Below, piece by piece: positions 12,179 to 22,971 of a stretch of 64,000 nt of DNA. Each line of letters begins with the position of its first letter. Position 1 is the first letter of the stretch. This DNA is from Rotaria sp. Silwood1 (lineage: Eukaryota > Rotifera > Eurotatoria > Philodinida > Philodinidae), in assembly GCA_905250075.1 (NCBI GenBank), contig CAJNOP010000311.1:124001-188000 (forward strand). The letters run 5' to 3'. The notes under the pieces were generated by a model. The model searched no databases, was not told the DNA's origin, and saw only the letters and a program-made list of their open reading frames with translations. A program made the translations under genes and the position numbers.

Positions 12179-12377
12179 CAGTCAGACAAGTGTTGCAAAA
12201 AACGGCGTTTTTACACGTAAAAAGCGCACATTTTAACGCTTTATGCAATTTGATTTTTTTTTTTTGGAAAATAAAAGAAGATTGTGAATGTCCACGTTGT
12301 GGAAATCATTTGATTCGAAGAAAAAAACGTCTTTTAACGCGTAAAAACGCCGTTTTTTTTCAACTCTTGTCTGACTG
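12179..12377. mobile_element. 199-bp inverted-repeat element (MITE-like)
   Basis: Ends are near-perfect inverted repeats of about 48 bp. The left arm begins CAGTCAGACAAGTGTTG and the right arm, read on the other strand, begins CAGTCAGACAAGAGTTG; both continue into AACGGCGTTTTTAC. The interior is about 100 bp, with no coding. I could not find a convincing target-site duplication, so the superfamily is open. Apparent open frames across it on both strands come from the mirrored arms. Confidence 0.65.
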
Positions 12378-12588
12378 AAAAGACTTGCTATAATTAGCTC
12401 TATTTTAAAACACAAGAGTTAGTAACAAATAGAAATGTTGACTCATTTTATGCACTCTTGACACTTGTCTTATCTTGGTCTTTATTTATCACTTTTACGT
12501 ATTTCTTATATTTTTTTGGTTTGAATATTTACTTATATATGATAGTTATCATTAGCTAATAATAATTTAATTAATGGTTCTTATTCAG

Positions 12589-12824
12589 ATCGTTATAAAA
12601 GAAAGAAAGAAGAATTGATTTACCAATTGAATCTTCACACTTGTAATGATGCTAAGATGGCCAGAAAACTAAGAATACCTATAGACGCTCTCGCAGCTTT
12701 AAAAGATGATCTTCTTTTTTCAAAAGAATTTATACATCATATTGAGAATGCAACGAATTACGGAGAAGTCAAGAAAAAAGATGAAGATGTTGATATTAAT
12801 ACAGAAACAAATGATATCGTTTAA
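12589..12824 (+). CDS. possible terminal exon, unrecognised
   Basis: After an acceptor-like ATTCAG the frame reads RYKRKKEELIYQLNLHTC and then KLRIPIDALAALKDDLLF, ending in a Lys/Asp/Glu-rich tail and a TAA. The composition (charged, helical, few Phe/Ile/Tyr runs) is far more protein-like than the random frames of this genome. No upstream exon with a start could be found in the preceding 200 bp, so it is either the 3' end of a gene with a distant first exon or a remnant. An internal ATG at 12615 could also start a 69-residue product. I recognise no family. Confidence 0.3.
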
Positions 12825-14022
12825 TAACTTTCATTAAACACAAGTATCGGAAATATCACTTCTGAACTTCGTTATGAGAATGCTTGGTGGATACTAAAGA
12901 TGTTACTTTTCTGTATAAATCTATTTTCATCCATATGAAAGATATAATTTTAAACAGTTTATATTCCATTATACAGTTTGTAATGTATTAAAAAATTTCG
13001 AGAACAAGTTTTAGGAATTCAATAAAAGTTTTATAGAAAATAGCCGATTTTTCTGATGATTTTTTTGTAATAATTGTTAATAATCGCTTTTTAATTAGGT
13101 AAGAAATATTTTTTTCTTCAAATTATCTTTTATCAGTAGAATACTCATTCCAGTGTGCTGTAATATTATAAGTGTTTTAGATAACATTATTCTTTATGTT
13201 ATGTGTATTTATAAAAGTCGTAAGGTCTATTCAAAATACTTTAAGTTTGTTATGTGTTGTTTTTCTTTATAAACGATTTAAACGTCTGAAATTTATAAGA
13301 AAACATAGATATTTTATAGTTGCATAGATTCTTTCGACATCTCATTTTCTACAGATAACAACGAAAATCAACATCAATATATTAGTCCGAAGTACAGAGC
13401 GTATTCAGTACAATAAATTCTTCCACTTCAAAAACTCACAATGCAAATTTTCAAGATAACCTTAAAGGCTTGAATACATATTTTTTTCAAGAAGTTTATT
13501 TTAGAAATCTATTTCTTCTTTTTTTTGTATTACATAATTGTCATGTTGTTTGCTCACAACCATAGTTGTATATCTTTTACAAGATAGAAAGTTAAGATTT
13601 TATTTCTTGGTGTGCAATATTTACCTGATATATCTTTGTTAGACTAAGACTCTTTTTCTTTGTTTGTTAATAATAGGTCTTATGTTTTGGTAGAGATGTA
13701 TCACTCATCTCATGCTTATGGTTAGATGAGAAAAAATTATCTTGATAAAAATAATGCTTCTATTTTTCTGCCCTTGTACTGCCTTGAAATCTATCTATCT
13801 ATTCCTCTCTCTCCCTTTAACGAAGGAGAGAGAGAGTTATCACCTATATCTACTACTGAAAAAAGTAACAAAAGAAAGATAAGACACTTTTTTTTAAAGC
13901 ATATTTATATTATTCAAAATGAGGATGGACGTATAGAGGGTTAAATGAAACAATTTCAGTGTATATATTTTCTGTTTTAGAATATATTTTTTATGCGAGA
14001 TACTGTTTAAAAAACAAGGATC
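12825..14022. other. intergenic, with a CT/GA hairpin and a possible short exon
   Basis: At 13355-13416 a frame after TTTTCTACAG reads NNENQHQYISPKYRAYSVQ then stop, which may be a stray terminal exon; support is thin. At about 13803-13836 a CTCTCTCTCC/GGAGAGAGAG inverted repeat forms a hairpin. The final part must hold the promoter and 5' UTR of the following surface-protein gene. Confidence 0.35.
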
Positions 14023-15526
14023 ATGGACCGTTTTGTGTTCTTGCTCCTTATTCTATACCTTATTGGTATTGCGGGTAAGTTTTATCAAAAAAACTGATTT
14101 TCTCGCACAACTATTGACTTTTTTCTTTGTTTATTGAAGCTCAATTAAATATTCCCAATGAAGGTCAGTAGGATGTTATTGTTATGGTTTTGAACAATTC
14201 AAAAGTAATTTTTTTTTATATAGATCCAGGTTGGAGAAATGACCCAAGCAATAATCAAAAGATAGAATGGCATGAATTCCTCCCTACAACAACGGGTAAT
14301 TATCTTAAATAAGATTTAATTATTATGATTTGTTTTTTGTTTTTGATAGACAAACGATCATTTGTGCTGAAATATTCAAATGATAAAGAAAATCTACAAT
14401 CNNNNNNNNNNTTGATGGTTCATATACACGTATATGGTCATTGTCAGGTAATCGTGGTAATCAATGGTATGAAGGACAAGTCTCATATGTTTCCATGGTT
14501 CCACATCAACTTATTGTCGAAGCTATTGCCGGAAACGATTCTTTGGTAAGAATCACAATTCATTTATTTATTTTCATTTTTGAATTTGAAATTTTGTTTT
14601 TAATTTAGGGAACTATCGCAATTGATGATTTTACATTTACAACAAGTAATTGTTCAATTCGACCAATAGATACTACAGTATCAACAATTGGAACAACACT
14701 TCCATCAACACTATTAACAACAACTACACGATATACTGACCCACTAACAACAACTACATCATCTACAGATTCACTAACAACATCGTATATAGACCCACTA
14801 ACAGCAACCACTAGAGTGTCTGCAACTGAATCTATAGGAATAGTAACTACAATAATTGATACCGCTCGAACAACTGAAGCTACCTCTTCAGGAATGCTAA
14901 CGACAACATCTAGTATAGCTCAAATAACTACAACTACTTACACTGGTAAAAATTTTCTTATTTTAAAGAAAAAAACAATCTCATTCTTTTTACTGTGACC
15001 AGAATGTGCTCAATATGCTTGCTTTAATGATGGTATCTGTAAACCATCATCAACACAAGTTCGTAAACCAATATGCGAGTAAGTTTCTAGTCTTAAACCG
15101 ATATATATATATATTTATTTCTTCATCGAACAAAATCTTCTTAAAGATGTAAACCTGGTTTTCATGGTCCACTATGTGAAAATAAAGAAACATCATTGAT
15201 AAACAATAATTGTAACTAAAATTTTCTTTATATTTATCAATTACTTTATTTCATTTCAATATTTCTAGTGGGTGCTATCTTGGGTGGAGTTTTTGGTGGA
15301 CTTACTGCTATTGCTTTGGTTATTGTTGGGTATATCTATCTTTCGTCGAAAAAGCGTGCAGCGAGGTTTGCATGAGAAAAAAAATTATTTTTCACTTAAA
15401 ATTATTTATCACTTTGTCATGTTTTTTTGTAGAATTGCAGCTACAAGTGCACAATTAACTAATTCATTACCAAATGGTTCAACAAAAAATCCTGCTTACA
15501 ACGAAACTCCGATAACTGATGCTTAA
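14023..15526 (+). CDS. type I membrane protein: MAM-like, Ser/Thr stalk, EGF, TM
   Basis: Multi-exon gene with mostly phase-1 introns, as is usual for shuffled extracellular domains. It begins MDRFVFLLLILYLIGIAG, a clear signal peptide. Next comes a partial MAM domain: WRNDPSNNQKIEWHEF, then after the 10-N gap at 14402-14411, GQVSYVSMVPHQLIVEAI and GTIAIDDFTF, with the family's end signature IDDhxF followed by Cys. A Ser/Thr-rich mucin-like stretch of roughly 110 residues follows (14650-14940). An EGF-like module (CAQYACFNDGIC ... CECKPGFHGPLCE) is split by an intron. A Gly-rich membrane helix (GAILGGVFGGLTAIALVIVG) precedes a short basic tail. The MAM domain is much shorter than the usual 160 residues, so the gap probably hides more than ten bases. 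Likely an adhesion or receptor-like surface protein; partner unknown. Confidence 0.8.
14402..14411. other. assembly gap inside the surface-protein gene
   Basis: Ten N. The coding frame on each side belongs to one MAM-like domain, but too few residues are present for a whole domain, so the real missing length is probably larger. Confidence 0.95.
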
Positions 15527-15776
15527 GGTCATTTAAGTAGTTTTTCTAGCTATAATATGAATATTTATTTTTTGTTCTGAGAAAATATGACTTGTAACAT
15601 TTTGTTTTTTTTTGTTAATAACATCGTCAAAAGAAAAATAAATTTTCATTGAATGTAAAATCATATTTTCCTTGATAATGATACATAGGAAAAATGATAA
15701 AGAGAAATAGTAAACAATAAATGGATTAGATAACAAAGTGAATACACGAATTTTTTTTTAGTGATAGTTATTTTCG

Positions 15777-16034
15777 TTAAGCATCTCCTTCGAAATTCAT
15801 TTTAAGCCAGGAACATTCACATCACATAAAATGGTCCAGACATGTTGAAACTGTAGCGAAAAATATTTTCTATAAGCAATCTCTTAATGTTCATTTGATG
15901 TAGGATTGAAAGGCAGTTTCCATTCACACCCAAAATTTCATTACGGGTTTATAGCTTCAGTCTCAATACATCGTTAAAACTTCATGTAATTGAAACATTC
16001 GAGGGCTGAAATTGATTATGAGGGAAAGAGGGGA
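15777..16034. mobile_element. MITE-like repeat with long inverted ends
   Basis: The two ends are inverted copies of each other over some 80-90 bp with many substitutions: both arms run through a CCTC or CTCC start, a GGAAC/GAATG-TTC-A-A-T core, ACAT-AAA/ACATGAA, then a run ending in CTGTAG/CTGAAG. The same sequence, better kept, appears at 49928 onward inside the Kelch gene intron, so this is a dispersed family. No coding capacity. Confidence 0.5.
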
Positions 16035-16436
16035 AATGAAAAAAAAATTGCATAGTCAGTTACAACATATGTTTTAGCATTAAAATTTTCTGATTGAATA
16101 CACTTCGTGACATGAATATGATATATAGTAAAACAATATACTTGTCGACTTTATATTACAATGATTCTTAATATCACACATAAGTTTTATGCTCTTTTGC
16201 TTTTAGCATCAATAAGCTAGAAGTTTTCTCTTAACGGAATGTCTATTTATTACTATCAAAATTCTTATGACAAGTCTGAATTACTTTCTATTGTTCTCAT
16301 CGGAAGAATCCATACATCAAAAATTTGAGAGTATTACATAACTTGCAAATGATTCTTATGATCACATATTATAATATATAAGTTGATTATTGATAGATCT
16401 ATTGAGTTGAACAGGATGTCACTGAAAATCTCTGAA
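16035..16436. other. intergenic, nothing recognised
   Basis: AT-rich spacer between the repeat element and the tRNA gene. Confidence 0.4.
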
Positions 16437-16507
16437 GTCGGTGTGGTCTAATGGTTATGATAAAGCACTCTAAATGCTTTGACCCGGGTTCAATTCCCGG
16501 CACCGAT
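16437..16507 (+). tRNA. tRNA with CUA anticodon (predicted amber suppressor or tRNA-like)
   Basis: A 71-nt cloverleaf can be drawn. Acceptor stem GTCGGTG/CACCGAT has seven pairs including one G-U. The D arm is TGGTCTAATGGTTATGAT with A14, G18-G19 and A21. The anticodon stem is AAGCA/TGCTT with loop CTCTAAA, anticodon CTA. The variable loop is 4 nt, and the T arm is CCGGG-TTCAATT-CCCGG. The A box (TGGTCTAATGG) and B box (GGTTCAATTCC) fit the pol III consensus, and a run of nine T follows within six bases as terminator. No CCA is encoded and no intron is present. The D and T arms closely resemble eukaryotic tRNA-Glu, whose CTC anticodon differs from CTA at one base; tRNA-Gln CTG also differs at one. 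It could be a functional suppressor, a mutated or decaying gene, or an assembly error in one base. Confidence 0.8.
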
Positions 16508-19500
16508 AAATTTTTTTTTAAATTTCACTACTCATGACAGATATTTCGTAATTTCATGTTCTTTTTCTCTAGCAAAAGAAAAGGAACAAAGAACAGTGGA
16601 GTACTTCTAAATAATTTATGTAGCTAATAATAAAAATTGCTTCTTTCAAATATTCACAATAAAAAAAAAATTACATATATACAGATATAAAATCATTTCA
16701 TTGACGTTTCCATTAAACATTTTCTTCAAGATAAAAAAAAAAATAATAATCTAAATATTTATTAATCTAAACAAGAAAAAATAGAATTTTATTTGATACT
16801 TACCTAATAATATTTTTTCGATTAAAAAAAGACAAAATAAGAATGAATTAGTTTTAATATTCATTAACATTCAATAAATTTTTCTATGTCATACACGCAT
16901 GGAAATTTATGTTACAATCAAAGAGGAAAAAAAAGGCAATAAATCAACGTTTAGTAAGATTTATTTCGGTCATTAAATGTAATTATATATTCATCATAGA
17001 TATTTCAACATGCCTTAAATAGCAAAAATTTCTATTGTGACCTTTTTGATCTAAGCTATTATATCAAGCAGAAAGCTCCAATAAGATAATGTTATGCTCA
17101 ATTACGAACGGATCTTAAGGTCAAAAAGTCTTCTATAAATATTATTCTGTTTTTTTTCATCAATTAGAAAAAGGACAAATTGGTTTTTTTTTGTTTTTTT
17201 TTGTATCGCAATGTACTTTTAAATATCGAGGGTTAAATTCTTTCGAAATATCGACATTCTTTTATGACTACAAGAAATATAATTGCATCCTTTTTATAAA
17301 TGTTTTTCTTTTGTAACTGAAATAACCCTAGATAAATATTTCCGAGAAAAATAGAACGGAAATATTTAAAAGCAATTTGTTTTTAGTAATTATAACAAAA
17401 AGAAAAAAAAAATGGTAGATATTTAAAAATTGAAATTTAATCATAGAATTGTTATCAAACTTTAATAGATGCAGATGAATAGAACAAAGGAAAGATGTCC
17501 ACTTTCTTTTTAAACAATGGTTCTTTCAATTATGATATATTCAATTTTATTCACTTAGTTAATACTCAATGAGGTATATAGATAAAGTAAGATATATAGT
17601 TCGTTATCTTTTGAATATGTAATATGATATTTTTAAGTAAGAAAAAACTCTTAACTACATTTTCTATTGTTATTTTTGTGTTGAAATCATCAATTGATAG
17701 CATTTTTACTATACGTTATTGTTTGTTTTGTCCATCTTGCATAACGAACGTCGAAGAATAACATAAGATGTAGTTAATGAAACTACAATCTAATGTTTGT
17801 TCTCGTCTTTTTTTTTCTATAGCATTCATCTAATTTTAACAAGTAGACCAATAGTGACATTTAGCAATCATTGAAAGTTGATATTCATTAAATATAGGTC
17901 TTTTAGGTTTTTTTCATTTAATCAAATATGATTTTCTTCTTCGTCTTTTGTCAATAAATATCTATATATGATGATGATGATGATGATCAAATTCTGGTAA
18001 AAAGTCCCACCCATGTTGATGCATGCCCGCCTTTAGGCGATAAGAAAGGAAAGTGTATGTTTGTGCAACACTGGCTTCGTCGCTTCACATCCGATCAGCT
18101 ATCCATCTATTTAACTATCTCTCTAGTGAATGTTGTATGCATGTGCGTGCCAATTAGTGCATCGATCTGTAAACAACATCGAGCTTCTTTTTCTACTCTA
18201 TCTATCACATACGGCGAAACCCATTGGCGCCGGTATAGATGTGCGAAGATAAGAGATGAAGTGCTTGCATGTGTTTGTCTGTTTCGTTTCTTTACTCATG
18301 ACATGCACATTGTACAATTGCCTAAAGGAAATCTTTATATTACAAGAAAGTTTTTCGTCATTAAAATCTATATTACATTTTACCATTATTAAAAAGGTTA
18401 CTAGTCTAATGTTCTTTTTTATCTCAAAGAAAAAGAAAACGATGATAATGATAAGTGTTAGGTCTTTTAATGTATGTGTTGTATGTGCCTACGTGCGTTG
18501 TCAGAGTATTTTTTTTTCTTGTAAACAAATGATGATGATGACGACGTGTGATTACTTGCTAATCAGGCTTTGCTTCGCTTACTAAGACAAGATAACTGAA
18601 GCAAGGCCAATATGGATTCTGTCATCACCATCATCATCATCAATGAGGTTGAATCAATCTGGAATATATATATATGTATATATGTTAATACTTTCCCTTT
18701 TATTCGAGAATACAGAAAGAAAAACAATGAAATAGTCTTGTAAGTATTAAACAAAAAAACAAAAATTGACTATTGAAATACAATAAATTAAAATTTAGAT
18801 TTTCAATATCCGCGTTGATAATTTATATGTTACTATTTCTTCAACATAAATAAACTATATTGATGACATGAATTTCTAATTTATCAATGTAAATAGAGAT
18901 ATATAAGATAAGACAGTTGTTATTTTTTCTGTTGATGATTATTAAAAAAAAAAAAAAGAAGCAAAGGGAAATTCGACGAGGCCTAGATTTCTAACTTATT
19001 GAAGAATATTACTGATATATATATATATATGTGTTTATATATTCTTTTTTTTTTCTTCACAACAAGACTAATTACCCATTCAATGACATATGTTTATCAT
19101 GATGAAATTTGTCATTTACTAGTAAAACAAATCAAAAGAATGAAATTAGTTAGTTCGTATAAAAGAAAAAACTAAATCGATTTCATTAGTTGCATATATA
19201 TCAACATTATCTAAATGAGTTTTTTTCATCTCTGAAAAAAAAAGTAATATATCAAGTCTTTTAACTTTCATGCAATATATTTATATTTATATATATATCT
19301 TTTCCTGTCATCTTTTTTCTTGTGATACTTAAAAAACAAAGTCTTTATTATATGATTTCTTTCTAGCTTGTGTCAGCTCATTTGTCTTTCGGTAAAAATG
19401 TGTTGTGTACACGTAGAAATGCATCTCTAAGTAGTGATAGAAGTCACATAAAAAAAAGAATTATAACATACATTTTTTTTCCTGTATATGCTCGTACTGG

Positions 19501-22500
19501 CGTTTCTTTTACATGACATCAATTAGTAGCATCTTGCAAGCTAAGCAACAATTCTTAATGGCCTTTCCCGTTCCATTTTTTTTTTTCTTCGTTTTTTTTC
19601 TCTATCTCTTTTGTCCCTCTTGACATATAGTATGGAAGATCCACCTTGGATAGATGAGATAAAACATAAGATAAGCCGATAGTAGTCACACAAGGGACAC
19701 ATGCATTTCTTGCGCCGGATATAGTCATAGCAATTTCCTCTCGTTTTTTTTCTTGAATGTCTGTGTGTTTGTCAATCAAATCCCTCTGGTCAAAGTAAAA
19801 AAGAAAAAGACAGAGAGAGAGAGAGAGCGAGAAAAAAGAAATAAAGACAGACAAAAAAAAAAGAGAAGTGGCAGTCGTCCATCTTGATGAAAGTGTGTGT
19901 GTGCATTCCGTATTCTTTCTCTATTCAGACACTCTCATATTTGCGATACTAATGATGTTCAATTCAGTGCAAGCAGCGATTGCATCATTGTCACGTCGTT
20001 GATAATAGTTTAAAAATATAGATCTCATCATCAAACTAGTCTCGAGCTCTCATCAGATTGATGTGTATATGTGTGTATGTGTGTGTATTATTAGTTATCG
20101 TTTGTAATCCCGATTCTCTTTTTTTTTCTCTCTCTCTCTCTCTTTCTTTACATCTTTTTCAATTTATACAACATTTGGTGGGTGCATGTGTATTTGTGCC
20201 TTGTGTAAATTTACTTTATATATGTGCGCTTGTCTTATTTACTACCAATACTGTCATTCAAGCTGTTGATGCTTGCTGTAGCTTGTTTTTGTCGTTCGCT
20301 CATTCGTTTTGGCGTCTATCACATTGCATTGCGAAGTGTTAGGAGTATGTCAAGAACGGAAAGGTAACACGAGCATGGCTTTCTTTCTTTTTTTTTCTTC
20401 ATGTCTTTTTTTTTCCCTTTAACTCTACCGAAAAATATTATCTCGTTTGTATCAAACTAATTTAATGATAAGTTTAGAAAATAATAATATTCACATTATG
20501 AGTTTATATATGAATGCTATGTATGTATATATGAATTTGTCTTTTAAATATTTTATTATTATATATACAGGTGTGATAAAATGTTTAAACCGAATAGTTC
20601 ATGTGCACTTATTTCAATATATCATTAGCCAAAACGATAACCATTTGATTTCTATTGACTTTCTCTCACCCCATTAAACATATGTGAACATTCTTTATGA
20701 TCGATTACTAAGCAAAGACATTATTACTCTGTTGGTGATTGCCGGTCGATCGTTAACTCTTTCCCTCTTTCTCTCTTTGCTCGATTGCCTATTCGATTTC
20801 CCATTACGACTCGTTCATCGCATTCTCTCATCATTTAGAAAAGAGTTGAACTAGACCAAGCTCGTTTTTTTTTCATCGATTGAAAATATGAACCATAGTC
20901 TATACATCTTAATATACCAATAAGTTGAACCCTAACGAGTAAGTTTAAATGAAGATAAAGACATACATTGAGATGAATCGAGTAAATACATATATATATA
21001 TATTTAAGTTATCTATCGCTTTTTTTTTCTTTTGACAGCATGAGCTGCTTTCCTTTCTCTTAGTACACCGCACGCAGTCATGCACAGAATAGATATGTAT
21101 ATGAATACATCAATGTATACATATATATTTATGTAGCCTCTGTGTATATGGGCTTATTGGCAGGAGACCAAGTTCGTATGAATATATGTTTGATGGTTCG
21201 GCTTTTTTTACTTGTTATCTTTCTTTTTTTTTTCTTTTTGCGCATTACATACAATCTGTCAAACATTAAGTTGTACTGTGTATATACATATAAACGACGC
21301 ATATATATATATATACTATTTCATAAAGAAACAAAAAGTTTTGAAGAACGAACGAAAATTTGTTTGATAATCTATTGTTTTGTTTCTTTCTGTTCTATTT
21401 TGGCATAATGCCAATAAACAGAAACATATGTATTGAATGTATATGTTTTCCAAAACCACGATGCTGTGAAATGATGGATATCTGTATGTAAGTGTCTATG
21501 TGCTTGTACATCTGATTTGTTTCTATTCTCTTCTTCCTTTTTCTTTTTTTTTTTTTTGGTTCTAGAATAATGCTGCCCAGTGATTTGTATGTGCGTATGT
21601 GTCTCTTCTCCTCCTCATCATCTTCCGAGCACACAGGAAGTGTGCGAAAAAAAGATTAAATGAAAAAGAAAAAGAGACCTAGAGAAAAAGAATAAAGGAA
21701 TACACATACACACACAAAGAGAAAAGAAAAGACACAGAGAGAGAGAGAGAGAGAGGGAGAAAGCGAATTCTATAGTAGTTGCAGTACTAGTAACAACACG
21801 GTGCCATTTGTGACGTGTATGTCTTAGTACACACATACAATTATTATTAGAGGTAACGTATATATATATATATCCGAGGCACTTATCTTGTCAAAACGTA
21901 GCCATAAATATACTTGCCGTAACAGATGTTGCTTTGACGTTTTGTCAATGATCTATCTGAAAAACTTCTATACGGTTAAATCTAATATTTGCTCATTACT
22001 TTGTTGTACTTCATAACTTTTGTTCTCTCTCTCTCTCATACTTTTTTCTCTTTATCGTGTACTTGGCGTTTTTTGTTATTAGAAATTGGTTTGCTCTCTC
22101 GTTCGCTTGCTCCGGTTGTTGCAGTAGTAAGAAGTATGTGTGTGTGCATGCGTTCGCGTTGTTTTCAGACATACAAAGGCATGCCGCAGCCCGCGATGAT
22201 GGCGACGACGGCAACTATTATACTACTACGAATGAATATATAAATAGAATAAGGGAGAGAGAGAGAGAGGGACACAGCGCAAAGAGAGAAAACGAAGCAA
22301 TAGTATAGTGTGAGTTGTGCATAGTAAAATTGTCAAATTGATTTCGTGGGTGCATACATACACATATAAACTTGTCTACTTTGATTGAGGTTATTTATAT
22401 ACTTCGAAAGTTTATAAATATTAAGAGAATGATTTGTGATAGGTTTTTTAAACTTAATTCTTTTCCTTTTCTGTTATTTTAGAAATTTTATTTAAAAAAA

Positions 22501-22971
22501 AAGTCTTATATAGACTTTAATGTTCTTATCTTATGATGACATAACCTTTTCTTTTCTTGTAATAAATATGTTTATTTATATTAAAAATATAACCAGAAAA
22601 AAATTTGCTTTATATCATACGGAGTTACGCCTCCTTGTGTTATGACTATTCTTTCTCTCTGTCTTCTTCGATGTCTTTTTATCGTTTATTATTTCTGTTG
22701 TTGCCAACTGGCAACAATATATATGTTGTCATCTTCATTGCCCAGTCAATGCAATTCTGATTTATCTTTATTTCTTTTGTGTTTTTTTTTTTTGGTGTAT
22801 TCATTTTTAGATCTAAACAAAAAGAAAAAACAACTAATGTTCATGGACGGTGGCAACTGACCATCAGTTTACACTCGTCTCACGTTTTTTTGTCGTTTTC
22901 TGACTGATCGAGTTGATGGTTTTTTTCTCCTATTACTAATAATATTTCTAGTCTTTACATTTGATAATTAA
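16508..22971. other. 6.4-kb gene-poor tract with simple repeats
   Basis: No frame has a recognisable domain. The tract differs in texture from other spacers: many GA/CT runs (about 19815-19830, 20128-20144, 21735-21758, 22029-22040, 22253-22269), TGTGTG-rich patches (19892-19904, 20060-20088, 22136-22150), a TGA run at 17967-17986, ATATAT runs (18664-18684, 19016-19032, 20990-21004, 21299-21316), and GC-richer islands near 18000-18260. It lies directly upstream of the low-complexity gene at 22972, so it may hold that gene's promoter, 5' UTR exons or long 5' introns. An acceptor-like TATTTCTAG lies 22 bases before its start codon. Confidence 0.45.

Noticed and set aside
12190..12415. Overlapping open frames on both strands at 12190-12378 and 12233-12415.
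   Set aside because: They arise from the mirrored arms of the inverted-repeat element at 12179-12377.
18057..18585. Several frames of 60-111 codons in the gene-poor tract, some with hydrophobic or Cys content.
   Set aside because: No splice context, no domain, overlapping frames on both strands; expected by chance in this length of sequence.
22253..22269. GA/CT and TG runs in 17.9-22.9 kb considered as a CRISPR-like or tandem array.
   Set aside because: They are simple microsatellites without unique spacers, and the genome is eukaryotic.
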